Source of the DNA: Callaeas wilsoni
Taxonomy: Eukaryota; Chordata; Aves; Passeriformes; Callaeidae
Assembly: GCA_013398955.1 (NCBI GenBank)
Contig: VWPU01004984.1
Coordinates: 62,001 to 126,000 of the forward strand
Reading direction: 5' to 3'
DNA: 64,000 bases
Shown: positions 48,395 through 57,985 of the stretch, piece by piece
How positions within the stretch are numbered: position 1 is the first letter of the stretch
How the letters are laid out: each line of letters begins with the position of its first letter
The notes under the pieces: generated by a model
Told to the model about the DNA's origin: nothing
What the model saw: only the letters and a program-made list of their open reading frames with translations
The model's database searches: none
Program-made: the position numbers and the translations under genes

Positions 48395-49987
48395 CTACAA
48401 GGACACCTGGAAGTTCAGCTCTTCGGGGTCCGGGAGAGCATCCTGCTTGTCCTTGCTTTCCTCCTGCTGCCAGCGCTCAGCAAACTGCACGGCATCGTGG
48501 ATGCTGTGGAAGGCCAGCTGGCCCCCGGTGCTGCCTGCCTCGCCAGCCCAGCCTCCCTCCCGGAGCCGCCGGCGGATGGAGGGGTTGCAGTTGGCCAGGA
48601 GCACCTTGACACCGACCTTCTTATAGTCGTGGTGTGTCTCCTTCAGCACAGAGAGACCCACGGTGTCTATGAACTGCATGGCCCCACAGTCCAGGATTAG
48701 GGTGTGCATGTCTGTGGGGGGGGGACAGGCGTCTGCTGGAGGCTTCTCAGCCCTTCTCCTGGCCTGTCTCAGGCAGCCAAACCCGGCGCCCCAAAAGCCC
48801 TTGCTGCTGCCTGCGTCTGCGTTTGCCTGGGCCCCCCCCCGGGGGTGCTTGGCAGCCAGCAGGACGGGATTGACCCCGGTTTTGTGGTACAGAGCAGCCC
48901 TGAAATAGTCCTTGTTGGCGTAGTAGAGGGAGGACTCGAAGCGGAAGATCTTGACGTTGGCGATGCTGCTGAGCTGTTTGTAGGTGGCCTGGTCCTCGTA
49001 GATCTCCCTGTTGCTGACCTTGCCCAGGAGCGTGGCCCGGGGTCTCTGCGTGCGGAAGATGATGCAGAGCAGGGCGAAGCAGACGCCCACGAGGAGCCCG
49101 ATCTCCGTGGTGACCAGCGTGGAGCACAGCATGGTTGCCCACCACACCACCGTGTCCAGCTTGCTGAGCTGCCACATCCTGCGGGTGTCACGGAACTTCT
49201 GGAGGCCACCCCGCAGGTTGACAACGGTGACCACCCCCAGGATGGAGGTTTGGAGCGAGTAGAAGAGCGGGGAGATCCACAGCAGCACCAGCAGCAGCAC
49301 CAGGGAGGTGACCAGCCCAGAGACCTGGGTCTGGCTCCCCGTGGACTCCTTCAGCAGAGTCTTGGTCAGGGCAGCAGAGCTGGCAAAGCAGTAGAAGAAG
49401 GAAGGGATGAGGTTGCACATGCCGATGGCGATCATCTCCTGGTTGGCACTGACAGCGTAGCCGTGCTTTTTGCCAAAGATTTCTGCCAGGGACACGGTCA
49501 TGGCAAAGCCGATGACAGCAATGGGCACAGCATCCACTGCCAGGCTGGGAAACAGGCTGAAGTCTGGGAGGGTGGGTTTCCTGAAGCCCGTGGGGATGTC
49601 CCCACACACGGCGGCCTTGTAGCGCTGCTGGAAGTCAAAGTAGTGGGAGATGACCGTGGCTACGATGACCACCAGCAGCTCGATGGGGAACGGGGCCTTC
49701 ATCCTCTCCTTGTAGCGCTCGTTGAGCTCCTTGACGGGCACTATGATGGCCAAAGCCACCAGGCTGGTGAGCAGGTCACAGATGTTGGTGTTGTGGATGT
49801 ACCTGAAAAGGTCCACCCAGGTGAGGATGAAGGAGCCCACCCCCTCGTGACGAGGGATCTTCAGGCCCAGCAGATATTTCATCTGGGAGGTGATGATGGT
49901 GAGGCTGGAGCCGGCCACGAAGCCGCCCAGGAGAGGTTCTGACAGGTAGACAGCCACGAAGCCCAGCTGTAAAACCCCCAGCAGGAT
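48395..49987 (-). CDS. SLC26A2-like: SLC26A1/A2-clade sulfate transporter, coding exon 2
   Basis: This exon encodes residues 200-729, starting at the acceptor TTGCTTTTCAG|ATC (ILLGVLQLGFVAVYLSEP) and ending at TAG (48397-48395) after NFQVSL. It supplies membrane spans 5-14 and the cytosolic STAS domain. Recognisable blocks are SEPLLGGF (215-222), CDLLTS, AVDAVPIAVIGFAMTVSLAE, KKHGYAVSANQE (about 373-383), SAALTKTLLKESTG, STEIGLLVGVCF-like TTEIGLLVGVCF, and LYYANKD near residue 555. The STAS core HTLILDCGAMQFIDTVG is at 627-643, with DCGAMQFIDT matching the usual DCSAIQFLDT. Residues 579-625 form a low-complexity basic/Gly/Pro insert typical in position but not in sequence. Length (729) fits SLC26A1 (701) and SLC26A2 (739). 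Most blocks resemble SLC26A2; RPRATLL...YED and LYYANKD resemble SLC26A1. It may be a third paralogue, so the ortholog name is uncertain. No canonical AATAAA on this strand was seen within about 1.2 kb past the stop; the nearest are near 46691 (ATTAAA) and 46623. Confidence 0.94.
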   Translation of the reverse strand: MLLGVLQLGFVAVYLSEPLLGGFVAGSSLTIITSQMKYLLGLKIPRHEGVGSFILTWVDLFRYIHNTNICDLLTSLVALAIIVPVKELNERYKERMKAPFPIELLVVIVATVISHYFDFQQRYKAAVCGDIPTGFRKPTLPDFSLFPSLAVDAVPIAVIGFAMTVSLAEIFGKKHGYAVSANQEMIAIGMCNLIPSFFYCFASSAALTKTLLKESTGSQTQVSGLVTSLVLLLVLLWISPLFYSLQTSILGVVTVVNLRGGLQKFRDTRRMWQLSKLDTVVWWATMLCSTLVTTEIGLLVGVCFALLCIIFRTQRPRATLLGKVSNREIYEDQATYKQLSSIANVKIFRFESSLYYANKDYFRAALYHKTGVNPVLLAAKHPRGGAQANADAGSSKGFWGAGFGCLRQARRRAEKPPADACPPPTDMHTLILDCGAMQFIDTVGLSVLKETHHDYKKVGVKVLLANCNPSIRRRLREGGWAGEAGSTGGQLAFHSIHDAVQFAERWQQEESKDKQDALPDPEELNFQVSL

Positions 49988-50709
49988 CTGAAAAGCAAAC
50001 CAGCCACAGCTTTAGCACGGCTGAGAAGGGCTGGAAGGGGTGGCTGGCAATTTTTGTCGCTTTGCTGCCACTTTAGCAGCTCTGGCTACTCTGTCTGTGG
50101 ATGTGCTGAACGTTCCACGTGAGGAATTTGTCTTCAGGAGTTAATCTGGGGTATGGAAAACTAGACAGACCTACCTTCAACACTCATCTGTGGCTGAGGA
50201 CATCACACAAAAAAGCCTACGAGGTGTCTGCTGCTGCCTGCTCAGAGGCAGCCCCATCAGAGCAGCCCTGGGTATCACTCACTTGTGATGCTCTGAATTT
50301 TAGCATCCCAGTGGGAAAGCCTGGAATTGCTCAGTGACAGCTCGGCCCAGGCAGTGGGGACACTGCCAGGGAGCACGGCAGGGTCCTTGGGGACAATTCT
50401 CGTCAGCCCCAAACCTGCTGTAAGCTGCCCAGCTGCAGGACGGGGGTGGTGGGAAGGTCCCACCCAGTCCCTTCTCCTCCATCCTGTGTCTGATCCTGAG
50501 GATGTTTCAGACACATCCAAGGACCTGGCTATCCCATGGAGGAAAACAACCCCCATTCAGCTGCGTTTGCACTTTTAAAAATCACAAAAAGTCAGGGGTG
50601 TCAGGGTTCAGAAATGTTTCTCAGGGCTCCTAAGTCTGAACCAACACCTTGAGATCTCGAGCTCAGAGAAATTCCTAGGAGGAAACAGCACAAGAGGGAA
50701 CCTTTGTAC
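49988..50709 (-). other. SLC26 gene intron
   Basis: The intron is 722 bp with GT-AG ends on the minus strand: CAG|GTACAAAGG at 50709 and TTTGCTTTTCAG at 49988. Joining the two exons restores an uninterrupted frame across LVGLYQ-ILLGVL, a contact conserved in SLC26A1 and SLC26A2. No repeat is seen inside it. Confidence 0.92.
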
Positions 50710-51306
50710 CTGGTACAGACCGACCAGAAAGCTCAAGGAAAGGGCCACGGTGATGGCGTAGCAGCTCCTGTCACAGGCCTGCGTCCCGTTCCTGGGGGAG
50801 CTGGAGTTGGCCCCGAGGGCAGCGCTGCCGTCCCCGTAGCCTGCCAGCTGCAGGTGGCGCGTCACCGACTGCCCCACCATGAGGCACAGCACCCCGAAGG
50901 AGCCCACGCAGGCGTGGCGCGACGTGGCCGTGGCCGCGTAGATGATGTTGCAGAAGAAGTTGGTGTAGATGCCGTAGATGGGGTCCTGGTTGGCCAAGAG
51001 GGAGTAGGAGATGGACTGAGGGATGGCGACGATGCCCACCAGGAGCCCCGAGACGACGTCCCCGAGCAGCTGGGTGCCGAGGTCGTACCGGGGCAGCCAG
51101 TCCAGCACCGGGAAGAGCCGGCGCAGGGAGCTGCCCAGGCTGCACCTGCAGGCATCCCTGGCTTTCTCCAGGATGAGCTCCTTGGTGCTGAAGTCCGCGG
51201 GCTCGTATTCCTCCAGGCTGGTAAAGGTGGCAGGAGCCTCCCGCGGCCCGAGCGAGCCCGGGGTGCCTTTGCTCGGCGCTGGCTCCTGGCTGGACGCGTC
51301 CTCCAT
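50710..51306 (-). CDS. SLC26A2-like: SLC26A1/A2-clade sulfate transporter, coding exon 1
   Basis: This exon encodes residues 1-199 of a 729-residue SLC26 anion transporter (SLC26A1 and SLC26A2 are plasma-membrane sulfate/oxalate/bicarbonate exchangers). The start chosen is the ATG at 51306-51304 (MEDASSQEPAP): it has G at -3 and G at +4. An in-frame ATG 48 bases upstream is less likely, because an acceptor-like CTGCCTTAG ends at 51320, suggesting a short 5' UTR remnant and an unseen upstream noncoding exon. Residues 1-80 are the cytosolic N-terminus, with FPVLDWLPRYDL just before the first membrane span. The SLC26 signature region lies at about 96-117 (PQSISYSLLANQ...). N-glycosylation sequons are at N167 (NSS) and N173 (NGT) in the first large extracellular loop, followed by CDRSCYAI as in SLC26A2. 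The exon ends LVGLYQ at CAG|GTACAAAGG, phase 0, the same place and phase at which I recall the SLC26A2 coding region being split (codon 233/234 in human). Confidence 0.93.
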
Positions 51307-51319
51307 GGCCCCGGGCGAG

Positions 51320-54300
51320 CTAAGGCAGGCATGAGGGGCTGCAGGCATGAGCACAAGGGGCTTTCCTTAGCTCCAGGGCTCATGGCATGGGTAAATCAAT
51401 CAATCAGTCAATCAATAAAATAAAGGAAAAGAACCTCAGAGAAATCCAACAAAAGCATCTTCCCGTTTGTTGTCGCTTACGGACCTGATTCAGCACAACC
51501 CCCATATCACGGGGCAGAGCTACGGAGCCCGCCGTGCTCCTTCCCCATCCCTCTTGTTCTGAAACAGGAACTCCACTGAATTTCAGTGAAATTTCACTGA
51601 ATTTCACTGGAACTAAAACTCCTTCAAGAACTCTGACTTCCTTCAGGACACTGCTACTTGGCAAAAACTTATTTTGGAAATACTAAGATATTCCAAGGGA
51701 TACTTTAGGAATCAGTATGTGGATAAAGGAAACAATCTGCAAATTAAGTTTTCCTTCAGCATTACACAATTTTAAATTGCATTAGTGGCTTGCATCAAAC
51801 AGGGGCTCCCACCTGCAGAATGAAACCATCCTGCTTTTTCAGGCTGGTTAAATAGCAGAGACACCTCCCAGAGCTATTCCAAGTTTTTCAGTCAAAATGC
51901 AGCTGCAACGAAACGCCTTTTTGTGACAACTGAACACCAGACACAGAGAAGAACGCTCCTGGGGGGAGACCCAGAGTGGCTGTGGTTTGGAGCTGAACTG
52001 GGATGAGGAGAAATCCCATTGCCCTGCCCTACACACATCACCAAATCTTACCTCTGGCTGCAAACTGGGTGTTTCCTCACCATCTGGAGCTTCTCCCCTG
52101 GGGACGGACCTGTCTCCACCCCGAGCAGAGGAAAACCTGGCCCATGTGCCACTTCCCTTGGGATCTGAGCTCCTGAGCCAAGCCAACTCTCTTTTATCTC
52201 TCTCCAGCTGCTGGAGATGGTGCAGCAGCCAAACAGAGCTGTGTTTGGAAAACAAACACCATTCCGAGAGGGTATTTTGGCTGACAACTTGTTCTGGACA
52301 TGAAGAATGATTGAAGGGGTTTAGAGAAATGCTCCTGCCAGATAAGGGGATTGCTGGGATCTGGAGAAGTGTTTGCTAAACAAGGGGAACGATGGAAAGA
52401 AACCTCCCTGCTCTGCCTCTCTCTGAACTGAGCGAGCTCAGGTCCTGCTGGGCTTCTCTGCTCAGGTTTTCATCTATTCTGGACAAGCTTTTGAGCCAAA
52501 AACCAAGAAGCAGAGCTCATTCCAGAATGACTTTCCTTTGCTGGTAGTTTTTCCTCCACAGAGGCTCTGCAAAGCAGAGAGCAAAGGTGGGGTGACACAG
52601 CTTATTTCAGGGAGACAGGAGAACTCAGGACGTGCCAAATCTGCAAAATGCACATTTTGCAGAGCCTTTTAGAGACCAGCACACACAACAAGGGGTTCTG
52701 CTGTGCAGAAACACAGTTGGGAAAAGTGCAGGGTTGTGTTATTTGGTAGGTAAAGGTGAGCAGGTGCAGCAGCAGCCAGGAAAAAAGGACTGTTCATCAC
52801 TCTGAATGGAAACAGCAGCCTTATAAATACCGGCTGGAACCGCTCTGCCCTTGTGAGCTGTGCCAAGAACCTCCAGCAGACCTCTCGGCACACACTCCCC
52901 TTCCCCTTGTTCTACCTCCTTCTTTGCCATCTCTTTTCCATCGACCTCGTGCAGGTTTTGCTGGATGTGCCATGCCCTGTGCAGCTGGATAAATGCCTTC
53001 CAGACAGGCGCCTTGGTCTTTCCTTGGGGAGGGGGCTGAGAGCCCGCAGTGTTTGGAGAGCTGGAGTGCGGATGGAGAGGTGGCATTCCCACAAGGTTTG
53101 GGTGTAGATGCTGGGGAGACACCCTGAGGGAAGAGAAGGGGAAGAGCAGCATCCTGAGCTGCATTTATCTCGTCAGGAGAAGTCTGGATCTCCGTAATTA
53201 GGAGTAAATAAGTAAGAAACATCCATGTTCTCTGGCAGCAGGAGAAAATGAGAGCACATGGTAGGGAGGCAGCTGCTCAATGTTTTTATCTATTTATATC
53301 AATTCTTTATTCTCTGCCATTCCTCCACAGCTGATGTATTTTCAGGTGCATTGTTGAGAGCTCCCCTTTCCCTTCCCCTTCCCCTGCTCTCAGTAACAGA
53401 CTGTCTCTTTGCTTGGCCTCGTCATTCCTCCTGCCCTGGAAAGCTGATCCTTTCAGACACTTTGTTCCTAGTTACAGCTCATTTTGTGCCTTGGCCCGGA
53501 TGATGTGGTCTCTACTCACTCATTTTCTTTTTCCATCTTCTTCCTTAGCAAATGACCCAAATCTCCATTTTCTCTATGAATCCTTCATCTTGAAATTCAC
53601 TGAGGAAGTGATGAGTCAGTCACTGAAGAGCTGGCCAGGCTGGACTTTTAAGTCTGATTGTTCCCTGGGATGAAACACAGCTGAGCACAATCCATCTTTG
53701 GGTTTGATCTTATTTAGGAAGGCCCAGCTCTGGATCTCTGCTCTGTCCACCACGAAAATGGGGCGAAGCACTTTTTCCATGTGTGGCAGGATTTAGGTTA
53801 CCTTCAGCCTCCACTCTGCTCCCACTGCCTGCTGCTGCTTTTCCTTCCAAATCCCAGCTTCATTTATATATTCTGGAACTGTTTTATTTGTTAGGATTTC
53901 CTTTACCCCCTGATGGAGCTTGGGAAGCCCTGACAGAGCCCTGCTCTTCCCCCTCTCCCAGGCTTCTGTCTCCAAGCCTTCCCTGCCATCCTCCCCAGAA
54001 TTTTTTTCTCCCATTTCTTGTGTGCAAATTCCCAGTTGCTTTTGTATACTCAAACAATAAATATCTATTTAAATATATTCCATGCTTGACCTTGATATAT
54101 TCCATACTTTTTCCAGTTCTCGAGCTCCTTGTCCCCGCTGGCTTCCCCACGAGTTTGGTTCTCTGTGCTGGAAATTCCAGCTGTGGGCACTGAGGAGAGG
54201 CCACTCCATGTCCTCCATCCCAGCAGAGGGGCTCTAAGAACACCCTTGGTGGCACTATGGACACCTCTGGAATTACTTTTCCTGGATGAGGCGAGGCAAG

Positions 54301-55875
54301 GGCAGAAAACACAAAAGCTTCACATTCGCTGTGGGAAACGCATCACAAACGGCTCAAAAAAAGAAACCCACCAGGGAACTTCAGGTGACCTTGAGCCACC
54401 CAGGGCTGTGCTGCCTTCCCCACGCAAGGTCAGCACAGCTGAAGCAGTTTGTTTCCAAAAGCATCTTCGAGCCTCGTTCTTTATTGCCACTATAAACTCA
54501 CTCCGTGCTCAGCTCCATCCTGGGCAAGGCTGGGCCGCACAGATGGTTTCAGCTCGGACCATGCAAGTGGAGACAGGACCCTGCCTGCACTGACGTGGCC
54601 CCTCTGGTTTCCAGAGCATGAAATCCAAAGCTTTTATTCCTGGCGTGGTGTGTGAGCAATTTAACATCCATCTATCCCACAGCCGGTGCAGCCGGGTACA
54701 AAACAGAGCAGGGCAGACAAGCTCCAGGTACGAGGAAATGCAGGAGTGGCATTTGCAGTTTTCTAGCTTCAAGTTAACAAAAATAATGAAATTTTCTGGG
54801 CCTGTCAATGTTATCCAGGCATTTTGCACCAGGTAAATGCAGCAAACTGAAGTCTGTGCTGCGTGTCAATGCATCACTCTTGTTTTACAGGACAAGTTGG
54901 CACCTCCAGTTTTCCTCGGAACAGATTTGACTGCACAAGGGGTTTTGATTTGCTTCAAGGTTTGTAAATACACTTCTGACTTTGGCTTCTGGAAACCTCT
55001 CAGGTCATGGGCCAGCCTGGCTCAGGACATGGCTGCACCCACGGCTCCCCATTACTTAGATCACAATTTTATTTAAAAAAAGGGAAGTGAGCCAGGTAAA
55101 GGTGCCAGGTATCCAAGAGAGATGCTTTTCCTCACCTTCCAGTGGGGGGTTTGACAATATTTTTGGATGGCTGCTGGTTCAGCTCCACTTGAAATGCATT
55201 TACTGCAAAACATCATCTTTTTTAAGAGGCAAACAGGAGAAGGAGACAAGGCCAGAACCGGTGCCACTGCTGAGATGGCAAAACGCAACAGAAGCGCCCG
55301 ATGGCAGAAAAGCTGAACAGAAACTCTCCAGTGGTTTCTTGGAAAGGGATTATTTACATTTCTGCAGGAGACAACACATGCCAGGAAACAGAGCCGTTTT
55401 TGCGGCCCCCCTGTTCTTTGGCAGGGCAGTTTAAGGTGCAGGGGTCACAGCAGGGCAAAGATAACACAAATGCTGAGAGGCCAAAAGTGTCACTGCCCCC
55501 GGGACTGCACGTGGGGGGCTGAGAGGGACCGAGAGACCTACAAGCAAACAAAAATAAAGAGCATCTTCACTCCTGGAAGGCGGGAAAAAAGACCACTGGG
55601 GTTTTGGGGAGCATTCCCTATTTTTACGAGGATGAAAAAAATTCCTTACCAGCTTTTGCTGCGCTTTGCTGCTGTCCCCACGTTTTATCCCTGCATGACA
55701 CATTCCCAGTGCTCGTGATCCTTTTTCCAAATTACCCAGCTAATCACTGAAAAGGCTGTAATGGCTCTGCAAACAGATTAAACTGGCTCCAGAAGAATAC
55801 AGTGGAGTAAAAACGTGGAGACACATTTCTATTTTGTGCTGAATTGGCACCCAGCCCAGGCTATTTGGCATCATT
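51320..55875. other. upstream region of SLC26 gene, non-coding
   Basis: No CpG island lies at the SLC26 start. Two acceptor-like sites (CTGCCTTAG at 51320 and CATGCCTGCAG about 20 bp further upstream) suggest a spliced 5' UTR whose first exon was not found. No other gene or CR1 recognised. Confidence 0.55.
51582..51601. promoter_or_regulatory. paired STAT/GAS-like motifs upstream of SLC26 gene
   Basis: Two copies of the TTCNNNGAA palindrome, TTCAGTGAA (51582-51590) and TTCACTGAA (51593-51601), lie 11 bp apart, about one helical turn. They are 276-295 bp upstream of the SLC26 start codon. The block is a short near-repeat (TGAATTTCA/GTGAAATTTC), so the motifs may simply reflect local duplication. 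A role in regulation is inference. Confidence 0.2.
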
Positions 55876-56035
55876 AGAGGGGTGAGGACCTGGCACAGGT
55901 TGCCCAGAGAAGCTGTCCCATCCCTGGAAGTGTCCTTGGACAGGGCTTGGAGCAACCTGGGATAGTGGAGGGTGTTTGCAAGGAGATGAGCTTCCAACGC
56001 AGTGAAGAATTTCCTCCTGATCTAATCTGCCATGT
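55876..56035 (+). mobile_element. CR1 LINE fragment with inverted junction
   Basis: 55876-55975 is plus-oriented CR1 (TTGCCCAGAGAAGCTGTCCC, GGGCTTGGAGCAACCTGGGA, TAGTGGAGGGTGT). From about 56005, GTGAAGAATTTCCTCCTGATCTAATCT-like sequence is the same element in the opposite orientation. The head-to-head arrangement fits twin-priming or nested insertion. Confidence 0.65.
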
Positions 56036-56746
56036 GGCAAGATCGGATCTTCCATCGGGTTTTAAACAGAAGGAGAAGCTTTTCCCCATCACTCCAACAT
56101 TGGGACACTGTCAGAGGGTGTGGTGGGAGTCAATAGGTTTGGGAAAAGGGGCAATGAAGCTTCTTCCCGAGGAAGTGCTGCAGAAGCTGCAACAACGGTG
56201 CCCGTGCTCAGAAGTTTGTGTGGGAGGGCTCTGAAGGGGCTGGAGCCCTGGGACACCTTTCCCAAGCAGCCCCCACCGGGCTGTGACCCAGGAGATGGGG
56301 CTGGGGGGTCCCACCAAGCACGGGAGTGGGGATGGCGAGGATCAGCTAACCCCAGAGAAGGCAGAGCCTGAAACAGCACAGGTGAAAGGTGCTGCTGGCT
56401 GAACCTGGTTACCTCAGCTGTGAACCAGACCCATTTTGCTGCAGGCAGTGGTTGTTCTCTGCTTTTCAGGAGAAAGCTCCTGCAGGTGTTCCCCTTCAGC
56501 GAGTGCTCCTTCCACTCTGTTGGCACCAACACAAAAATCGCAGCGTGTGCACGGAGGTCCCCTGAGGTAAAAGGCATCCTCAGGTAAAAGCTGAGCCATG
56601 CTGGGGCAGGAAAGTCTTTTCCATAAGTCAAGGACACATTTGCAGAGATAATGTCACAGGAACTTCCAGGAATTGCCCTTAGAGCTGCTCGCAGGTTTCT
56701 CTGGCTCTTACTGGCCATGACCTGAGCAAGCCACAGAACCAGGGAT

Positions 56747-57005
56747 AGAATCACAGAATCAAAGGGAAGGGACCTACAAGGACCATCAAAGTCCAGCTCC
56801 AGGCCCTGCACAGCCCCAAAATCCCACCCTGGGCATCCCTGGCAGCGCTGTCCAAACTCCCCTGGAGCTCTGGCAGCCTCAGGGCTGGGACCATTCCCTG
56901 GGGAGCCTGGGCAGTGCCCAGCACCCTCTGGGGGAAGAACCTGCCCTGATACCCAGCCTAAACCTCCCCTGGCACCCGATCCAAACCTGCCCTGGCACAG
57001 CCTGA
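56747..57005 (-). mobile_element. CR1 LINE 3' fragment
   Basis: Reverse-complement CR1: GAATCACAGAATCAAAGGGA, CACCCTGGGCATCCCTGGCA, TTCCCTGGGGAGCCTGGGCA, ACCTGCCCTGATACCCAGCC, then AACCTCCCCTGGCACCCGAT and AAACCTGCCCTGGCACAGCC. It contains a single unexpanded copy, plus one decayed repeat, of the segment that is amplified at 4678-5184. Confidence 0.92.
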
Positions 57006-57480
57006 CGTACCTCAAGGAACACCAAAATACTGCAGCAATTTTGCAAGGCTGAGTGCGTAACAGCAGGTGCTGTACCTGCCTTTTGTGGAGCACAAGTAGC
57101 ACCGAACCTGGCCATTCCTGCACTTCAGGGATTCAGTCCTGGCCCACAGGAGGGTGCTGCTCCCCGGCACATCATCGTCCCCACATGCTGACTGTGGTTA
57201 TTAAAGCCCCGGCAAGCCCAGTCCTGGCTGCAGAGAGCAGCAGGGGCAGAGCAAGGTGCAGGTGCCCCGAGTTCCGCGGGCTGGGGACAGGGCACACAGC
57301 TGTGGGTACAGTGCCCATCCCAGCCGGGGCTGCCAGGGCAGGCGGGGGCTGGGACCCACCCCTCACACACACACCTGGCTTTTCTGCCCAAAATTTACAG
57401 CTGCAGCGCCTTCTAAGGCAGAGCAGCGGGCACTGTCTGCCCTGACTGCCTCCGGCAGCATCACCCTGAGCAAACCCAGG

Positions 57481-57985
57481 CAGTGTGGGCAGAGGGATGG
57501 GGTGAGAGCTGGCTGATCCCGGGGGGTCCCCATCAGTGGCACGGGGTCAGGCTGGAGTTCTGTCACCGCTGGTGGCCCCCAGGGCTCGGTGCTGTGTAAC
57601 TCACCCATCAAGGACTGGATGGGGGCTTCCCTGCTGACCCGGAGCTGGGAGGAGCAGCCACCACCCCCGAGGGCTGTGCTGCCCTCCCAGAGGGCCGGGA
57701 CGGGCTGGAGAGATGGGCAAAGAACCGCCTGAAACTCAGCCAGGGCAAATGCAGGATCCTGCACCCCGCGAGGAGCAACCCACGCACCAGCGCAGGCTGG
57801 GGGCACCCGCTGGAGCAGCTCTGTGGAGAAGGACCTGCGGATCCTGGGGGACAGGGAGCTGTCCCTGAGCCAGCAGAGCGTCCCGGGGGCCCCGGACAGA
57901 GCGCAGAGAGGTGCGGGGTCTCCTCCCTGGGGGTATCGCAGAGCTGCCCGGACACACTGCTGTGCGGTGCTGGAGCACGGAGGTG
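57481..57985 (+). mobile_element. CR1 LINE fragment reaching into reverse transcriptase
   Basis: Contains the decayed region GGTCCCCATCAGTGGCAC and GGTGGCCCCCAGGGCTCGGTG, matching the nucleotide block that encodes GVPQGSVL of CR1 reverse transcriptase. After a deletion come GGAGAAGGACCTGCGGATCC, CTGAGCCAGCAGAGCGT and GTGCGGGGTCTCCTCCCTGG of the 3' part. The frame is broken many times; this is a pseudogene of the element, not a coding region. Confidence 0.8.

Noticed and set aside
48704..49942. 412-codon plus-strand open frame across SLC26 exon 2
   Set aside because: It is the exact antisense of the SLC26 coding exon. GC-rich codon use keeps the reverse frame open, and its Gly/Glu/Asp/His-rich product has no domain.
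50704..51423. 239-codon plus-strand frame across SLC26 exon 1
   Set aside because: Antisense shadow of the SLC26 first coding exon.
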